Below are positions 45,450 through 56,068 of a stretch of DNA of 64,000 nt, one piece after another. Source of the DNA: Podospora pseudocomata (Eukaryota > Ascomycota > Sordariomycetes > Sordariales > Podosporaceae). Position numbers and translations under genes: made by a program. Position 1 is the stretch's first letter. Every line of letters begins with the position of its first letter. The notes under the pieces were generated by a model. The model saw only the letters and a list, made by a program, of their open reading frames with translations, made no database searches and was not told the origin of the DNA. The stretch is from positions 7,006,001 to 7,070,000 of the forward strand of contig NW_026946363.1 of the NCBI RefSeq assembly GCF_035222375.1. Direction: 5' to 3'.

Positions 45450-48400
45450 TCATTTCATATCATTTCTCCGAAGGTCCTTGCCTTTCCGGGGACGAAGAGT
45501 CCGGATAGTCATGAGACCGCCTATGGCGCCTGTGCTGGCTGGATCCTGAGACACATGCTCCTCGGTGCCAGTATCCTCGGTGTCAAGCTCTTCCGGGGTC
45601 TTTTCGGCAGGAGCCTCTGTTGTAGTAGGCTCTTCGCTCGCAGACTTGCTGGTGACCGGCTTCTTGCTAGGAGTCCCTTTGGGAGAAGAGAAAGAGTCGG
45701 AAGATGAACCCCCGTTACTCGGAATCAGACCAAACACAGAGCTTCTCAACCTTGTTGGATATCTCCCCAGCTTCTCAGTTGTATCGAGTGCTGGTGGATT
45801 GTCCAAATCGAAACCTTGATTCTTGAGAACATCTGGGAGGTCGTTCTCCTTCGATTCCCCAGCTTGGGGGTTCTGCTGTTGAATCTCCTTGTGGACTTCT
45901 CCGGCGGACTGTGGGGTCTGTTCGATGGTATGGCCCGCTTCTTGGTTCCCACCATCAGACATCTCCTGGGATTTCTCTAGGGATTCGTGCCGAGGCTTCT
46001 CCTGGGTCTCCTGGTTTCTCTGTGTCCCCTGACTCTCCCTAGTACTCTCTTGGAGTTTCTCCTGGATCTCCTCATTCTGTTGGCCCTGTCCCTGTGTCTG
46101 TTCGTCTTGAGACCGGGATACCTCACCGCCCGTTGCTTTCTGAGTGGCTAGATACACCTCATGCTCGGCGCGTGTCTGGGTTGGGATGTAGTTATCCAGG
46201 CTCTTTCCCTTGGGAGGGGATTGGGGAGTTGGCACACCGGGATGCGTCGAGAACGGCGGGCCCAGCGCAGAGATGTAAGCCCAAAACAAAGAATCTGTCT
46301 CAAACTTCTCGCGGGTGTAAAACCCCCTGGACGACAGGAGTTCCTCAAAGCTCTCGCCCTTTGGGGCCATGGCTGGACTGCTGTGCCCGATGGTAGCTGA
46401 CGAGTGGGTGACTTGTGACGACACTATCTTGGAAGGAGAGGGCGTGGCTGCTTGAGAAGCCAGCCGGATAGTCTTCTTGACAGCCTGAGTCGTCGTCTTT
46501 GTGCTCTTTTTGGTTGTCTTCTCTCCGGTCCCGACAACCTCGGCCCCCGACGCGCAATTCGTCGTGGCTTGATTTTCAACCACATTCTTCCTGCATTGTT
46601 CTGCCGGATTCACGGGGAGCCACATGATCCCAGTGTCCTCTTCCAGCCATTTTCCACCGCCGAACGATCCGCCGGGTCGATACTTGGTGTTGGGCAGGGC
46701 AGCTACATCAGAACGCTTCATAAAGCCACCCAGGCCGTTTGTGAACATGGTGTTGGCGTCTCCCCAGACACCCCCAGGCTGGCGCCTTCCCCTGACTGGT
46801 TTGCTCTTCTTCCCCTCATCATACTCCCCCCCATCGGAAAGATCCTCGACAGCGGGCGCAGATTTCCTTCGCAGACTGCGGCTTGTGCTGGAGCTAGCAC
46901 GGGTGGATGATGTTTCGTCATTCACACGACGCTTCTTGGGACCGACCTGGCTCTCCTGAGTCTGCGCTGCCTTTCTCTTGTTGGTCGCTCGAGCAACAGG
47001 AGCCACCGTATTGGCCGACTTCTTGATTGCTGTGTTTGACCTCTTTCTCGGTTCAGCGGGCGCAGACGCGGCTGAGATAGCCCTCTTTCTCGACGGCAAA
47101 GATGCCCTGGATCTCTTTTCCTGCTTGTTTTCCTGGATTTCGTCCTCATTGGGGAGAACAAAGTCGTTGTCACTGTCGTCGTCATCCGGAATTTGCTCTA
47201 CACGCGTAGAGCGGGTCTTCAAGGGCCGGAGAATATCCTCTTCATTCTCTTCTGGCTCCGACTCTGACTCTGATGACGAAGTCCAGGTGTTCTGAAACTT
47301 GTTTCTCAACTTATCAACCTCCTTGCGCAACCTGGGATCTCGCTGCTGGATCTTGGGTCGGGGATAATTGAGAAGGGGCTCGCTGAAGCTTTCTTTCGGC
47401 GGTTGTGCGCTGGACGCTTGAGCATCCTTCTGTCTCATTTTGCCAACATGTCTAGCTTCCTGTAGACCAGTTTGTCTACCAAAGACCGGGATAGAATAGT
47501 TGCCTTGGAGATGGGAGAGTTGACCCGTGCCAGCTGAACGCCCTACATAACCAGCAGTGTGGTGCAGCGTCCCCCTTGATGGACGGGGCTGATCATATGT
47601 GCGATACAGCAGAGCCAGCTGAGTAGTGTTCATAAGTGGCATTTCAGTCCCGCTGCCACTGGCGATGTTCCGACTTGACAGCTCCTCGGATGAGACATGG
47701 TCCTGAGGAACATGGCCCATCCCGGACGGGTAAGCAGCAATCTGGGGAGCAGCACGGAATGCGTGCACACACTGACGCGGATCAAATGCTTGGTTGCTTC
47801 GGTCACCAAGACCATGACTTGGCATCTGTTGTAGGCGATGATCCATTGGTTCAGGGGCACGACGATGAGGCAAGAGACCTGCAACATCGGGATGCTCTCT
47901 GTGGTTGCTGCCAGGTACTACTCGACTGGATGCATGGCCAAAGGCGGGGCTCAAGGTGAGCTCCCGGTGCATATCGATATCCGGAGATTGTTGAGAGGGT
48001 GCGGGTGGCGGGGGATAGCGAGTCCGAATGATCATGGGCGGTTGTCTGAGCTCTTGGTCTTCTCCCATTGCCATTGCGAAATGAACGTTCGCTGGCTCAC
48101 GGTAGCGGTCCGGTAGGCCCCACTGCGTCCCTCTGTCGTGGTAAATATGCTGATGCTGAGGCCCTTGAGGGAGTTGAGGCTCGTCCTGCACTTGCAAATA
48201 ACGCTGCCAGCCACCGTGTTGGGAATGTCTAGGACTGCCAGGCATGCTTGGGGGAGGCATGCTAGCGAAGGGGTTGAGGGGAACACCATAGCTTGGGTCC
48301 GGTAGACAAGCTGGAAAATCATGCTGTGCAAAATTAACAGGCTGTGCTTGTTCGGCATTACGATAACCTGCATCCACGGAATGCGGTTGGCGTCCATGCA

Positions 48401-50073
48401 GTCCTGGAGGGAAAGAAGCCGTGGTTGAACGAAGTGGGAGAGCAGGATTCCGAATCGGAGCGTCGGCAACAGAGGCATCACCAGCAAGATGATATTGGCC
48501 GGGAGGCTGCCGGGCAGATGGGGCGGGCTCTGGGTTGATGAGGAGTCTCCTTGGGTTGATCGTACCAGGCGGAGGATCAAGCCTGACCAGCATCTCTGGA
48601 GTTGACAGGCGTGGCGGGTGCTCTTTCTGCACCTCATCCCAGGTGCTGGCCATTTTGTCAAGCTCCTCCGAACAGAAGACTTTGAAATGGGGTGGTAGGT
48701 CTCTGAATCCATCTCCCCAGAAGTGGTTGAGCGAAATAGGGAACCGCCTACCAGCGCCAACGCCTACATATCCACCAAGATTGGAAGCAATGTCCCCAAA
48801 GCCCATGAAAGTCATGAAATCCTTTGCCAGTCGAATCTCTTTGGCGGTAAAATGGTCGGTGATAAGTGGAGCGTGGGTTTTGTTGTACTCGTCCATCCAG
48901 GTCAGATCAGCAGCATGCAAGTGTTTCTTGATCTCCTTGTCGAAATCATCAATCTTGCGTTGCTCTTCACCGACCAAGTTCATCAACTTGGTGGCCTCAG
49001 AAGCGCTCAGCCGAAACGTGCGGATGAACTGTACGAATGACATGCCAGTCTTGGTCATTTCATAGGTAATGATGTATTTCGCGCTGTCTGACAGACTCAC
49101 CCAGTCGGGGGCTCTCTGGCCGAGTTTACGCAGCTATCACTCAAAGGTTAGTCTCTACAGTCTATATCTTCAGAAATGAAATACGTACATTAAAATTGCG
49201 CGTCTGGTTGCGCTCAACCTCCTCAGCCCTTCTCTTGGCGGCATCTCTGTCGATGTGTACCGTATAGGGCCGCCTTGATTGGGACTGTGACTGCGAGACT
49301 CCAACCTCGGGAAGCGCATTGCCAGGCACCTCGCGGTGTGTCACAAACGGGTCCTCGTGTGGAGATGCTGTATCAGGAGGTGACGGACTGATGTCAAAAT
49401 GATACTCTGATGAGGTCCGAGTCCAGTCTCCGACATCGTCATGATCTCTATCTCGGGGATCCAGCCCAAAACTTGGCAGTTCCGGGTCCACTTGATCTGC
49501 CCCGGACAAAAGGGCATCAAGATCCGAATTATCATGACCCTCAGGTTGGTTCGCAGCAGCAATCCAGTCCTCAGCTGGTGCGGAATAGGGAAGGCGGCCC
49601 CGGTGGCCATGGTTCTGAATGGCGAGATTGGGCTTTCCAGAGATGGTTGTTTGATCCCGGGTGATAGGTTTGATGGATGTATTTCTTGTTTGATGTGCTT
49701 GATCTTCTTTGTTGGCCTCGCTCTCATGATCCTCTTCGTCCTGATAATCACCACTGCCGTCATGACCGGTGCCAGCGGAAACTGCGGGTTGGTGTTGAGG
49801 AAAGATCGTAACCCCCCCGTTTTTCCGCTTCTCGTTGAGGATGGCACCAGAGGGACCTGGGCCAGGGTGATTGAATGGCAAGGTAGGGAAGGCGCACTCT
49901 CGGGCCAACTGGTTGTCAAATTGGTAGACTGGGCGAGGAAAGTTCGAGTTGGGGTCGTCAGTCTGTGGCACCTGAGAACCGATGTAATTCTCCTCGCCTT
50001 CCCCGTCCGGGTCTCCAAATCGGGCTGGAGCCCTCCGCTCGGAAGTGGTCCGAAGCCGCATGCCTTCCGGCAT
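45450..50073 (-). CDS. Large, mostly disordered protein of unknown function
   Basis: Predicted 1522-residue protein from exons 50073-49189 and 49133-45450, joined over a 55-nt intron that links RNFN to LRKLGQRAPDW. The frame has a stop four codons upstream, so 50073 is the first possible ATG. The only part that looks folded is a helical segment right after the junction (about residues 300-440: SDSAKYIITYEMTKTG, then VQFIRTFRLSASEATKLM). A later conserved-looking patch is GGVWGDANTMFTNGLGGFM. Nuclear-type basic stretches occur (QVGPKKRRVN and RKRSNTAIKK). The C-terminal third has Gln/Glu-rich near-repeats and then acidic sequence. I do not recognise a domain. The basic motifs and low complexity suggest a nuclear scaffold or chromatin-associated protein, which is inference only. 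Confidence 0.75.
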
Positions 50074-50760
50074 TGTTTGTGCCTATGCAGGGTACTTTCA
50101 GGTGGTTGATATGTGCAGGTGCTGAACCGAACAATAGTTGATGACCCTGTTGAGCCAGAGAGATAGTACCGGAGGTAGCCGTTGGCTCTTTCCTGAAAAA
50201 TGAGGTCAATATTCAGAGGAAAATATTCTGTTGAGAGATAGACGTCATCAAACACCCATACTAGTCTTATGACTTACCTTTCAGACGAAAAGGAGATTGC
50301 CAGAGGTCGGCAAGATATGCCAGCAAAGTGCTGACTAGAACGGGGCTGTGACTCCTGATAGCTGTTAATAGGGGTACACAACAAGTACAGGATGTTTGTT
50401 CGCACAACTTACAGACAATATGAGTGCAGTTATGTGCTGCATCTCAAAGCCAGACGACCTCGAAGGGCTTTCAGCAAATTGCTGAAGTCGATACAGAGAG
50501 GCCACCGGAACACTAGAGGTACTACGCAACCATAGTCGAGCTGGTTAGTAGCAGGTTTCTGTCGTCCCATCTTTGGGGCAGGCGACTCACTAAACCCAAG
50601 ACTAGAATTTCTAGATTTCAGACAAGCGACTTGCAGGACAACTCCGACTAATACAGGATCTGTTAGTAACTTAGAGATATCAAAAGCCAATACTAATTGA
50701 CTTTTATCGGACATAGTGGACTTACCAAGTGCACAAAAGGGCCAAAAGGTCGCAAAAAGT
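50074..50760 (-). other. Intron-rich 5' leader of the large disordered-protein gene
   Basis: Reading the minus strand toward the start codon, four intron-like segments occur: 50725-50660, 50590-50541, 50412-50362 and 50277-50228. Each starts GTAAGT or GTGAGT and ends TAACAG, TAACCAG or CAACAG, with lengths of 50-66 nt. The intervening sequence has no long frame ending at the ATG. This looks like a multi-exon 5' UTR. Three of the segments have a TAAC almost touching the AG, which is unusually close for a branch point, so their true branch sites may be further upstream. Confidence 0.5.
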
Positions 50761-51870
50761 CGCGGAGACTCGCGAAAAGTCGAAAAGAATCTCCCAAAAT
50801 GGGGTCTTTCGACTCGACTCAGAACGACTTGCTACAAGAAAACCGAAACCTAGACGATACGATTGGCAAGATGGAAGGCGATGTGGTTTACCAGACAGGA
50901 ATAGCGAAAGGGATTGCAAGTTGATACTTTTCAACGATATAGTATCCTTGCTTGATCTGATAATTGGTAGTGGTGAAGAGAAGGTAAGAGAGGTAATAGA
51001 GAGGAGAAACCAAGATTAATTCCTTGGGAAATTTACGTGGGCTCCAATATGGCAGGTGGATGGATCGGCCCCGCGTGTCCAGGACCCGCGTGTACAGTAT
51101 TTTGGAATTGCACGGAAAGCTCAAGTAAAGGAGGGCAGGCAGAGCAAAGTGGGTGGGAACACAATGTTGTGATCTTCATGCTCCCTCTTAGCATTGCTGG
51201 CATCGATGTGGATGAGGCGGCAAAGGACCATGTAAGGGTGGATATATCTTCAGAGTGTTATTGTTGCTTAAGGCGGGCAGCGAGGGAAGAAAGCCAAGTA
51301 TGTTCACTCAATGGGCTTGAGGAAAGAGGACTGTAGATGGAGTGTGGTCCGTGCGTGGTGGTTGTCACTCAGGGGTTTATTTACATCGTCATCAAAACAT
51401 CACGTAGAGGCCGAGATAGAGCAGGCCGGTTGCAAACAGATACACTGTGCAGGCTCTAGACACATGAGATGGTCGTGATGGTGTAATTTTAGATAAGGCA
51501 CAATATCGTAAGATACACAAATCAGGAGACCAAAAACTTGCTCTTCAGGGCTTGCAACCACCGCCGATTCCCTTGCTCGTGGGGCAGGCCAGCCGCAATG
51601 ATTCAGAGGCAAAAACTCAACATAGAATTTCCTTTTAATAGCCCGATACAGCATATCTGGTATATTCAGACTGCCTTAGCTACCGGTCTTCTTGACCTGA
51701 AAGGGCAACAGAATCACAACGAGCGGTGCATGTTCAAACACCAGTTTGAAACTAGGACGTCGTTGATTTTAATCGCTGGTTAATTCAGCATCTTATGTGC
51801 TCTGACAATACACTTGGGCATTCACTCTTGGAACCCCATGAAGCACTGAGCGCCATAACATCTATGCAAC
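50761..51870. other. Spacer with no clear gene
   Basis: About 1.1 kb of somewhat AT-richer sequence between the large gene's leader and the GT31-like gene. It has short AAAGTCG-type direct repeats near 50750-50790. No domain-bearing frame is seen. Confidence 0.4.
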
Positions 51871-53607
51871 TCAAAACTCCCATACCAACACAATGACAGA
51901 GTCCACATCCGACTTCTCCTCCTCTTTACTGCCAATTCCTTTCTCATTAACATACGCCTGCCAGACTTCCTTGCCATCATCACGCACTTCAGCGCTAACA
52001 AGTCGCCAGGTCTTGGTCTTTCCACCCCTCCAAGCTATTTTCTGGCCCTCACCAACCGACGACGTTGAATGGACGGCGATTTTGTCAGCCACTTCGCCTC
52101 CACCACTTTTGTTTTGGAATCCTTTTTGCTGTGTCATCTTTTGGGAAGACATCTGAACCTCGATTCTGCGCGGGTAGGCTGTGATACTGTGCCCATTAAT
52201 GAGAGCCCAACTGTCTGCGAACAAGAACCTTTGAAGGTAACATTCCTCGCCGCAGACATTGCTGACAAGATGACCTTTCACTGAAAATTTGAAAGGATCC
52301 TTGTCCGTGCGCAAAACCAGCGGCCGGCCACTCACCTTCTGGCCTTGGCTTCCCTCACCAGGAAGATAGCCACCGCCACCCACAAGGACCTGAATCTTGA
52401 GGTATCTTTCTTGCTCCAAACATTTGTAAAGTGTCTGCCCCCAATTGCTGTCAGCCTTCACCTCATCATTCCCACCCTTTCCACCAGCCTGAAAGCACAT
52501 CAACTGACCAACTGTATCTAGTGCTGAAGGACTCATCACAACTGCCCCTCCTCCATATGTGATCTGCTTCCCATTTTCATCATCTGCCCAGTCCTCTTTC
52601 TCGGTCGGCAATCCCACAAACCACTCTCCTCCATCCTCAAATCTTGTATCCATTTCCCAAACCAACTTCCTCAAATTCGGTATGAACACCTTCTCATCCA
52701 CTACCGCGAACCATCTTCTCGTCTTCCCAGCTCCAACCTCCCCCTTTCCAAACCTCGACATCAACAGCCTCTGAAACAACTGCGCATAGACACCCCCTTT
52801 ATACCGATCACTATCCTTCCCTTCCCTCTGCTCGACAACAAACACCGTCCCATCAATCCCAGCCTGCCACAACCTAGCCTTCACCTCCACAACCTCCGAC
52901 TCAGTTGCCTTGCTCAACACCAATAGCAACCCCGCTCCATTTGACCTCCTCTTCTCCTTCCTCTCTCTCTCCGCACTATGATTTGTCAAAAACCCCGCCC
53001 AGTCCCTCACAAGTCCAAAATCATCCCTCGACACCCTCTCATAATCCGACGCAATCCCAAACAGCACCTCCCCCGGATCCCCCATGTCGTCCCTGGGCAC
53101 GTCAACCGGCACCTCCACTACCCCCGGAACCGGCAGCCTCGTCTCTTGCTTCAACGTCTCCCCGTTGTCGCTTCTTCCCTCCCCAGCAGCCGGCGGCGTC
53201 AAATCTACCCTCGCAAACCCGTGCCCCTCCAAAAAACCCCTGCCTACCCTCCTAATCTTCCCCTCCCCCACCGCCCCCTCCTTGCTTTCCACAACCCTAA
53301 CTCTCTTACTCAACACCGCCACCTCCCCTTGCAACCCAGGCAAGCCCCTTACATACTCTAGCATCTCCCTCCCAAGCTCCTCCCTGCTCTTGACAGGAAC
53401 AAGCCCCCCCTCAGTCGTCTTCCAACCCGGTGAAGCCCCCTGCAACAGGTGATGACGATGTCCATCTCGTCCACGGGACCACGCCCTCCCAATTTGCATG
53501 ATCATCACCAGCGTCGTGCAGGCTATGCAAGCCAGCACTGTCAACCGCAGGATTCTGGTTCGGCCGTAGGAGACCGCCATGCGGGGGAGGCGATGATGTG
53601 GTGCCAT
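51871..53607 (-). CDS. GT31/Fringe-like glycosyltransferase, type II membrane protein
   Basis: Intronless. The frame opens at an ATG at 53679, but the ATG at 53607 has the better context (CAAGATGG) and puts a transmembrane anchor (LTVLACIACTTLVMIM) at residues 20-38, giving 578 residues. The lumenal part resembles fungal GT31/Fringe-like (DUF604-type) transferases. It has RRWFAVVDEKVFIPNLRKLV, where the family usually has a DDD metal-binding motif, then YGGGAVVMS and, near the end, NVCGEECYLQRFLFADSW followed by NGHSI. The family match is moderate. The DxD position reads Asp304-Glu-Lys here, so catalytic activity is uncertain. A Golgi location is expected from topology. Confidence 0.72.
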   Translation of the reverse strand: MAPHHRLPRMAVSYGRTRILRLTVLACIACTTLVMIMQIGRAWSRGRDGHRHHLLQGASPGWKTTEGGLVPVKSREELGREMLEYVRGLPGLQGEVAVLSKRVRVVESKEGAVGEGKIRRVGRGFLEGHGFARVDLTPPAAGEGRSDNGETLKQETRLPVPGVVEVPVDVPRDDMGDPGEVLFGIASDYERVSRDDFGLVRDWAGFLTNHSAERERKEKRRSNGAGLLLVLSKATESEVVEVKARLWQAGIDGTVFVVEQREGKDSDRYKGGVYAQLFQRLLMSRFGKGEVGAGKTRRWFAVVDEKVFIPNLRKLVWEMDTRFEDGGEWFVGLPTEKEDWADDENGKQITYGGGAVVMSPSALDTVGQLMCFQAGGKGGNDEVKADSNWGQTLYKCLEQERYLKIQVLVGGGGYLPGEGSQGQKVSGRPLVLRTDKDPFKFSVKGHLVSNVCGEECYLQRFLFADSWALINGHSITAYPRRIEVQMSSQKMTQQKGFQNKSGGGEVADKIAVHSTSSVGEGQKIAWRGGKTKTWRLVSAEVRDDGKEVWQAYVNEKGIGSKEEEKSDVDSVIVLVWEF

Positions 53608-54403
53608 CTTGGTGGATGGGCAACTATCAAATGATAATGATGTTTTAAAAGGATGAATAGCTTGGACGTAAGCGGTCAACCAGACAAGGCAAAGAAGAAA
53701 CCGTGCTGCCGCCGCTGACGAAAAGAGGCCGGCAAGTGCATCAACGATCGGTAACCAGCGATTGGATGGGTATCATCTCGTAAGGCCGAATCATTGGCTG
53801 CGAGTGCGATGGGACTTTGTTTTGGCTACACTGCAGTTGAGTTGCAAAAGGCACGACGTCTGTCTCAGTAGGAAATTCTGCTCAGATTGAAAGGAATGGC
53901 TGTAAAAATGAAGTCACTTGCTTTGTTTGACCTCGTGGCCGCTTCGAGCTTGGCATTATCAATGACGGAACGTTCCCCCCGTTTTGGGGAAATGGTCTTA
54001 CAGTGGGCACCTCCTGAGCCAGGAAATCAGCCTGAACTTTGCAGAATCACGGGAAGAGCATGAAAAGGAGCACATAACGTACATAAAATCGTGTTGACAA
54101 CTTTCAAGATTACCCTCCCGATTATAGCAGCTCGCTGCAGAATATCTATACCTCCAACCAGTTTCGCATAATAGCTTCAACACAGACAAAAAACAAACAG
54201 TCTCAATTTCCTCAACACACAGATACCTCCACTTAGGCCTTCTCCTCTTCAAATACATCTGAGAGGGCACAAATTTCCATACATTGCCAAATGCCCAACA
54301 TATGAAAGACAATCACTAACATGCTTCAGGATATTTGTAGCAGTCTGACATCCCCACCTCTCTGTGTGCAGTATCGCAAATACACGCCAAAAGGACCCGA
54401 TAA
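53608..54403. other. Spacer between two minus-strand genes
   Basis: Holds the promoter of the GT31-like gene and the 3' flank of the SLATT gene. Only short chance frames are seen. Confidence 0.5.
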
Positions 54404-55321
54404 CTACTGCTTGTCCTGGCTCGGTTGCGACTGTGGTTGAACCGACATGACAAAATGGGCGGACGGATCAGGACATATCATCGGCGCTTTTTCTCCAATC
54501 CATGGTGCTGCTTGGGTCGTGTAGGACTCGGGCATGTTAGCCAGGACAATGGATTTGGCTTTCTGGTATCGTGCAAAGCAATCGCTGAGAATATCGTCGA
54601 CGGTCTGGTGTTGTTCGACAATGCCCGTATCAAGGAGTTCCTGTCACCAAACTGGGTTAACCAAGGGCTCAAGACAGGCAAAGCGGCCACAAACCTTGAG
54701 AAAATCTTCAACCTTGACGAACTCAACTTTGTCCAAACGATAGCGATCAGGCAACCCACTGTTGTGCATAAGAGCGAGTATTCCAGCATCGACAGTGTTG
54801 ATGGCGGCCAGCACAGTAACCGGGGTGCCGTCGGTCGTCTGGAACGAGCCAAGGGCTGTCAAAACAGCTCCAAGGATGATCTGAAGAAGCATGAGAAGCC
54901 AGCGCAGGACGCTCAGGATGTGATAAGAGTAGAAGTATTTGGTTCGCTGGGTGACGATATCCCGGTAGAGGCCTTCTGGAAGACCCTTCGGCGGCCAATA
55001 CCAGGAAGAAGGGTGGACGACCTGGTGCGTTTCTCCCTCCCTGATTGCCCCGAGTCCATGAGCTACACGAGCCCACTCAGCTGGAGTCAAGAAGCGGTGC
55101 GGAATGTTTGTGCCTGGCTTTTGGCGTCCCTGTCCCTGTGGAGGTCTCGAAGTGACCGGGTTGCCACTTCCAGGACGGCCCGTAGCAACTGGGATGCCAG
55201 AGGGTTTGTCGGATTTGTAAAAGCTCTCGCCTGTCTCTGATCGCTGGTCGCCTTTCAGGCCGTGAAGACTCAGGCGACTGGGGTCTCTGGAGAGAGAGGC
55301 CATGCCTTGGGAAATGGACAT
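54404..55321 (-). CDS. Fungal SLATT (two-TM effector-type) domain protein
   Basis: Predicted 287-residue membrane protein from exons 55321-54695 and 54640-54404, with a 54-nt intron (GTTTGT donor, GACAG acceptor) that joins KVEDFLK to ELLDTGIVEQHQTVDD. The first 115 residues are Ser/Gly/Pro-rich. The SLATT_fungal domain follows: TM1 at about 135-158 (ILSVLRWLLMLLQIILGAVL), TM2 at about 165-186 (VTVLAAINTVDAGILALM), then the hallmark HNSGLPDRYRLDKVEFVKVEDFL and FARYQKAKSIVLANMPESY. SLATT domains were defined in bacterial conflict systems as predicted membrane effectors. What the fungal members do is unknown. No nucleotide-sensing partner (SMODS, SLOG) is next to it here. Confidence 0.88.
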
Positions 55322-56068
55322 GGAAAGGAGGGGAAAATACAAAATATTAACAGAGTCCTGTTGGAGAGAATCAACAAGTCGCCAAATGCCCAAAACAGCT
55401 GGTTACAGCGGAGGTAGGAGGTCGAGTGTAGTCAAGAAACCAACCTCTGGCAATCAAATCAGTCGGGCGTGTCCATTTTGCCCAGGCATGTTTGTCAAGC
55501 ACAGCTGGCGACGGAAACTGGACAAGAGGAAAGCGCGAAGAAGGGGCCATCTATCGCTTCGGAGCCGACGAAGGGAAGTGAAACCGAAAGGGAAGGCTTT
55601 GAAGTATATGTCGAAACACCACAGTTCAAAGGCGGCTCCTTCTAAGTCTCAGAGACTCAACAGACGGTCCAGCTTTTTGAGAAGCAACCACCAGCTAGCG
55701 GGAGAAGTTGCAGGCGCGTCATTGCATGATCTGATCTGAGGAGGCAGCATGAAACAAGCCCAGATCTGACAACTCATTTCCCAACCCGTTTTTAGCAGCA
55801 GTATTGGACCTGAGGTTAGAACTGAGGTCATCAAACTTCTCGGTAAAGCAACTCTTTGGACTGCTTGCCATATGATGATGATGGCGACAGAGGCAGGAAC
55901 CTTGATGGCTGGTTAGAAAGGGGAAAGTGGGGTGGAGCTTGGAATCAAGGTGGGATGGCTCACCGCCTGGCAGAATTACAAAAATGTTGGTGGCTCAGGG
56001 TCCAGGCAAGTCTCTTGTCAGAGGAATAATGAATTGACAGCTCCGCTCGCGACTTACATGGCAGTAAC
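55322..56068. other. Divergent promoter region of SLATT and TRM1 genes
   Basis: About 750 bp between two divergent starts. Short frames only. Confidence 0.5.

Noticed and set aside
50697-51019. Possible degenerate mobile-element sequence near 50.7-51.0 kb
   Set aside because: Short AAAGTCG repeats and lower GC caught attention, but there are no terminal repeats, target-site duplications or element-type protein motifs to support it.
53608-53679. Upstream ATG at 53679 for the GT31-like gene
   Set aside because: It would add 24 residues before the membrane anchor. The ATG at 53607 has the better context and usual anchor spacing, although the longer form is not excluded.
54425-55240. 271-codon plus-strand open frame
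   Set aside because: It lies antisense to the SLATT gene, whose domain and splice structure are convincing; codon constraint on the opposite strand explains the open frame.
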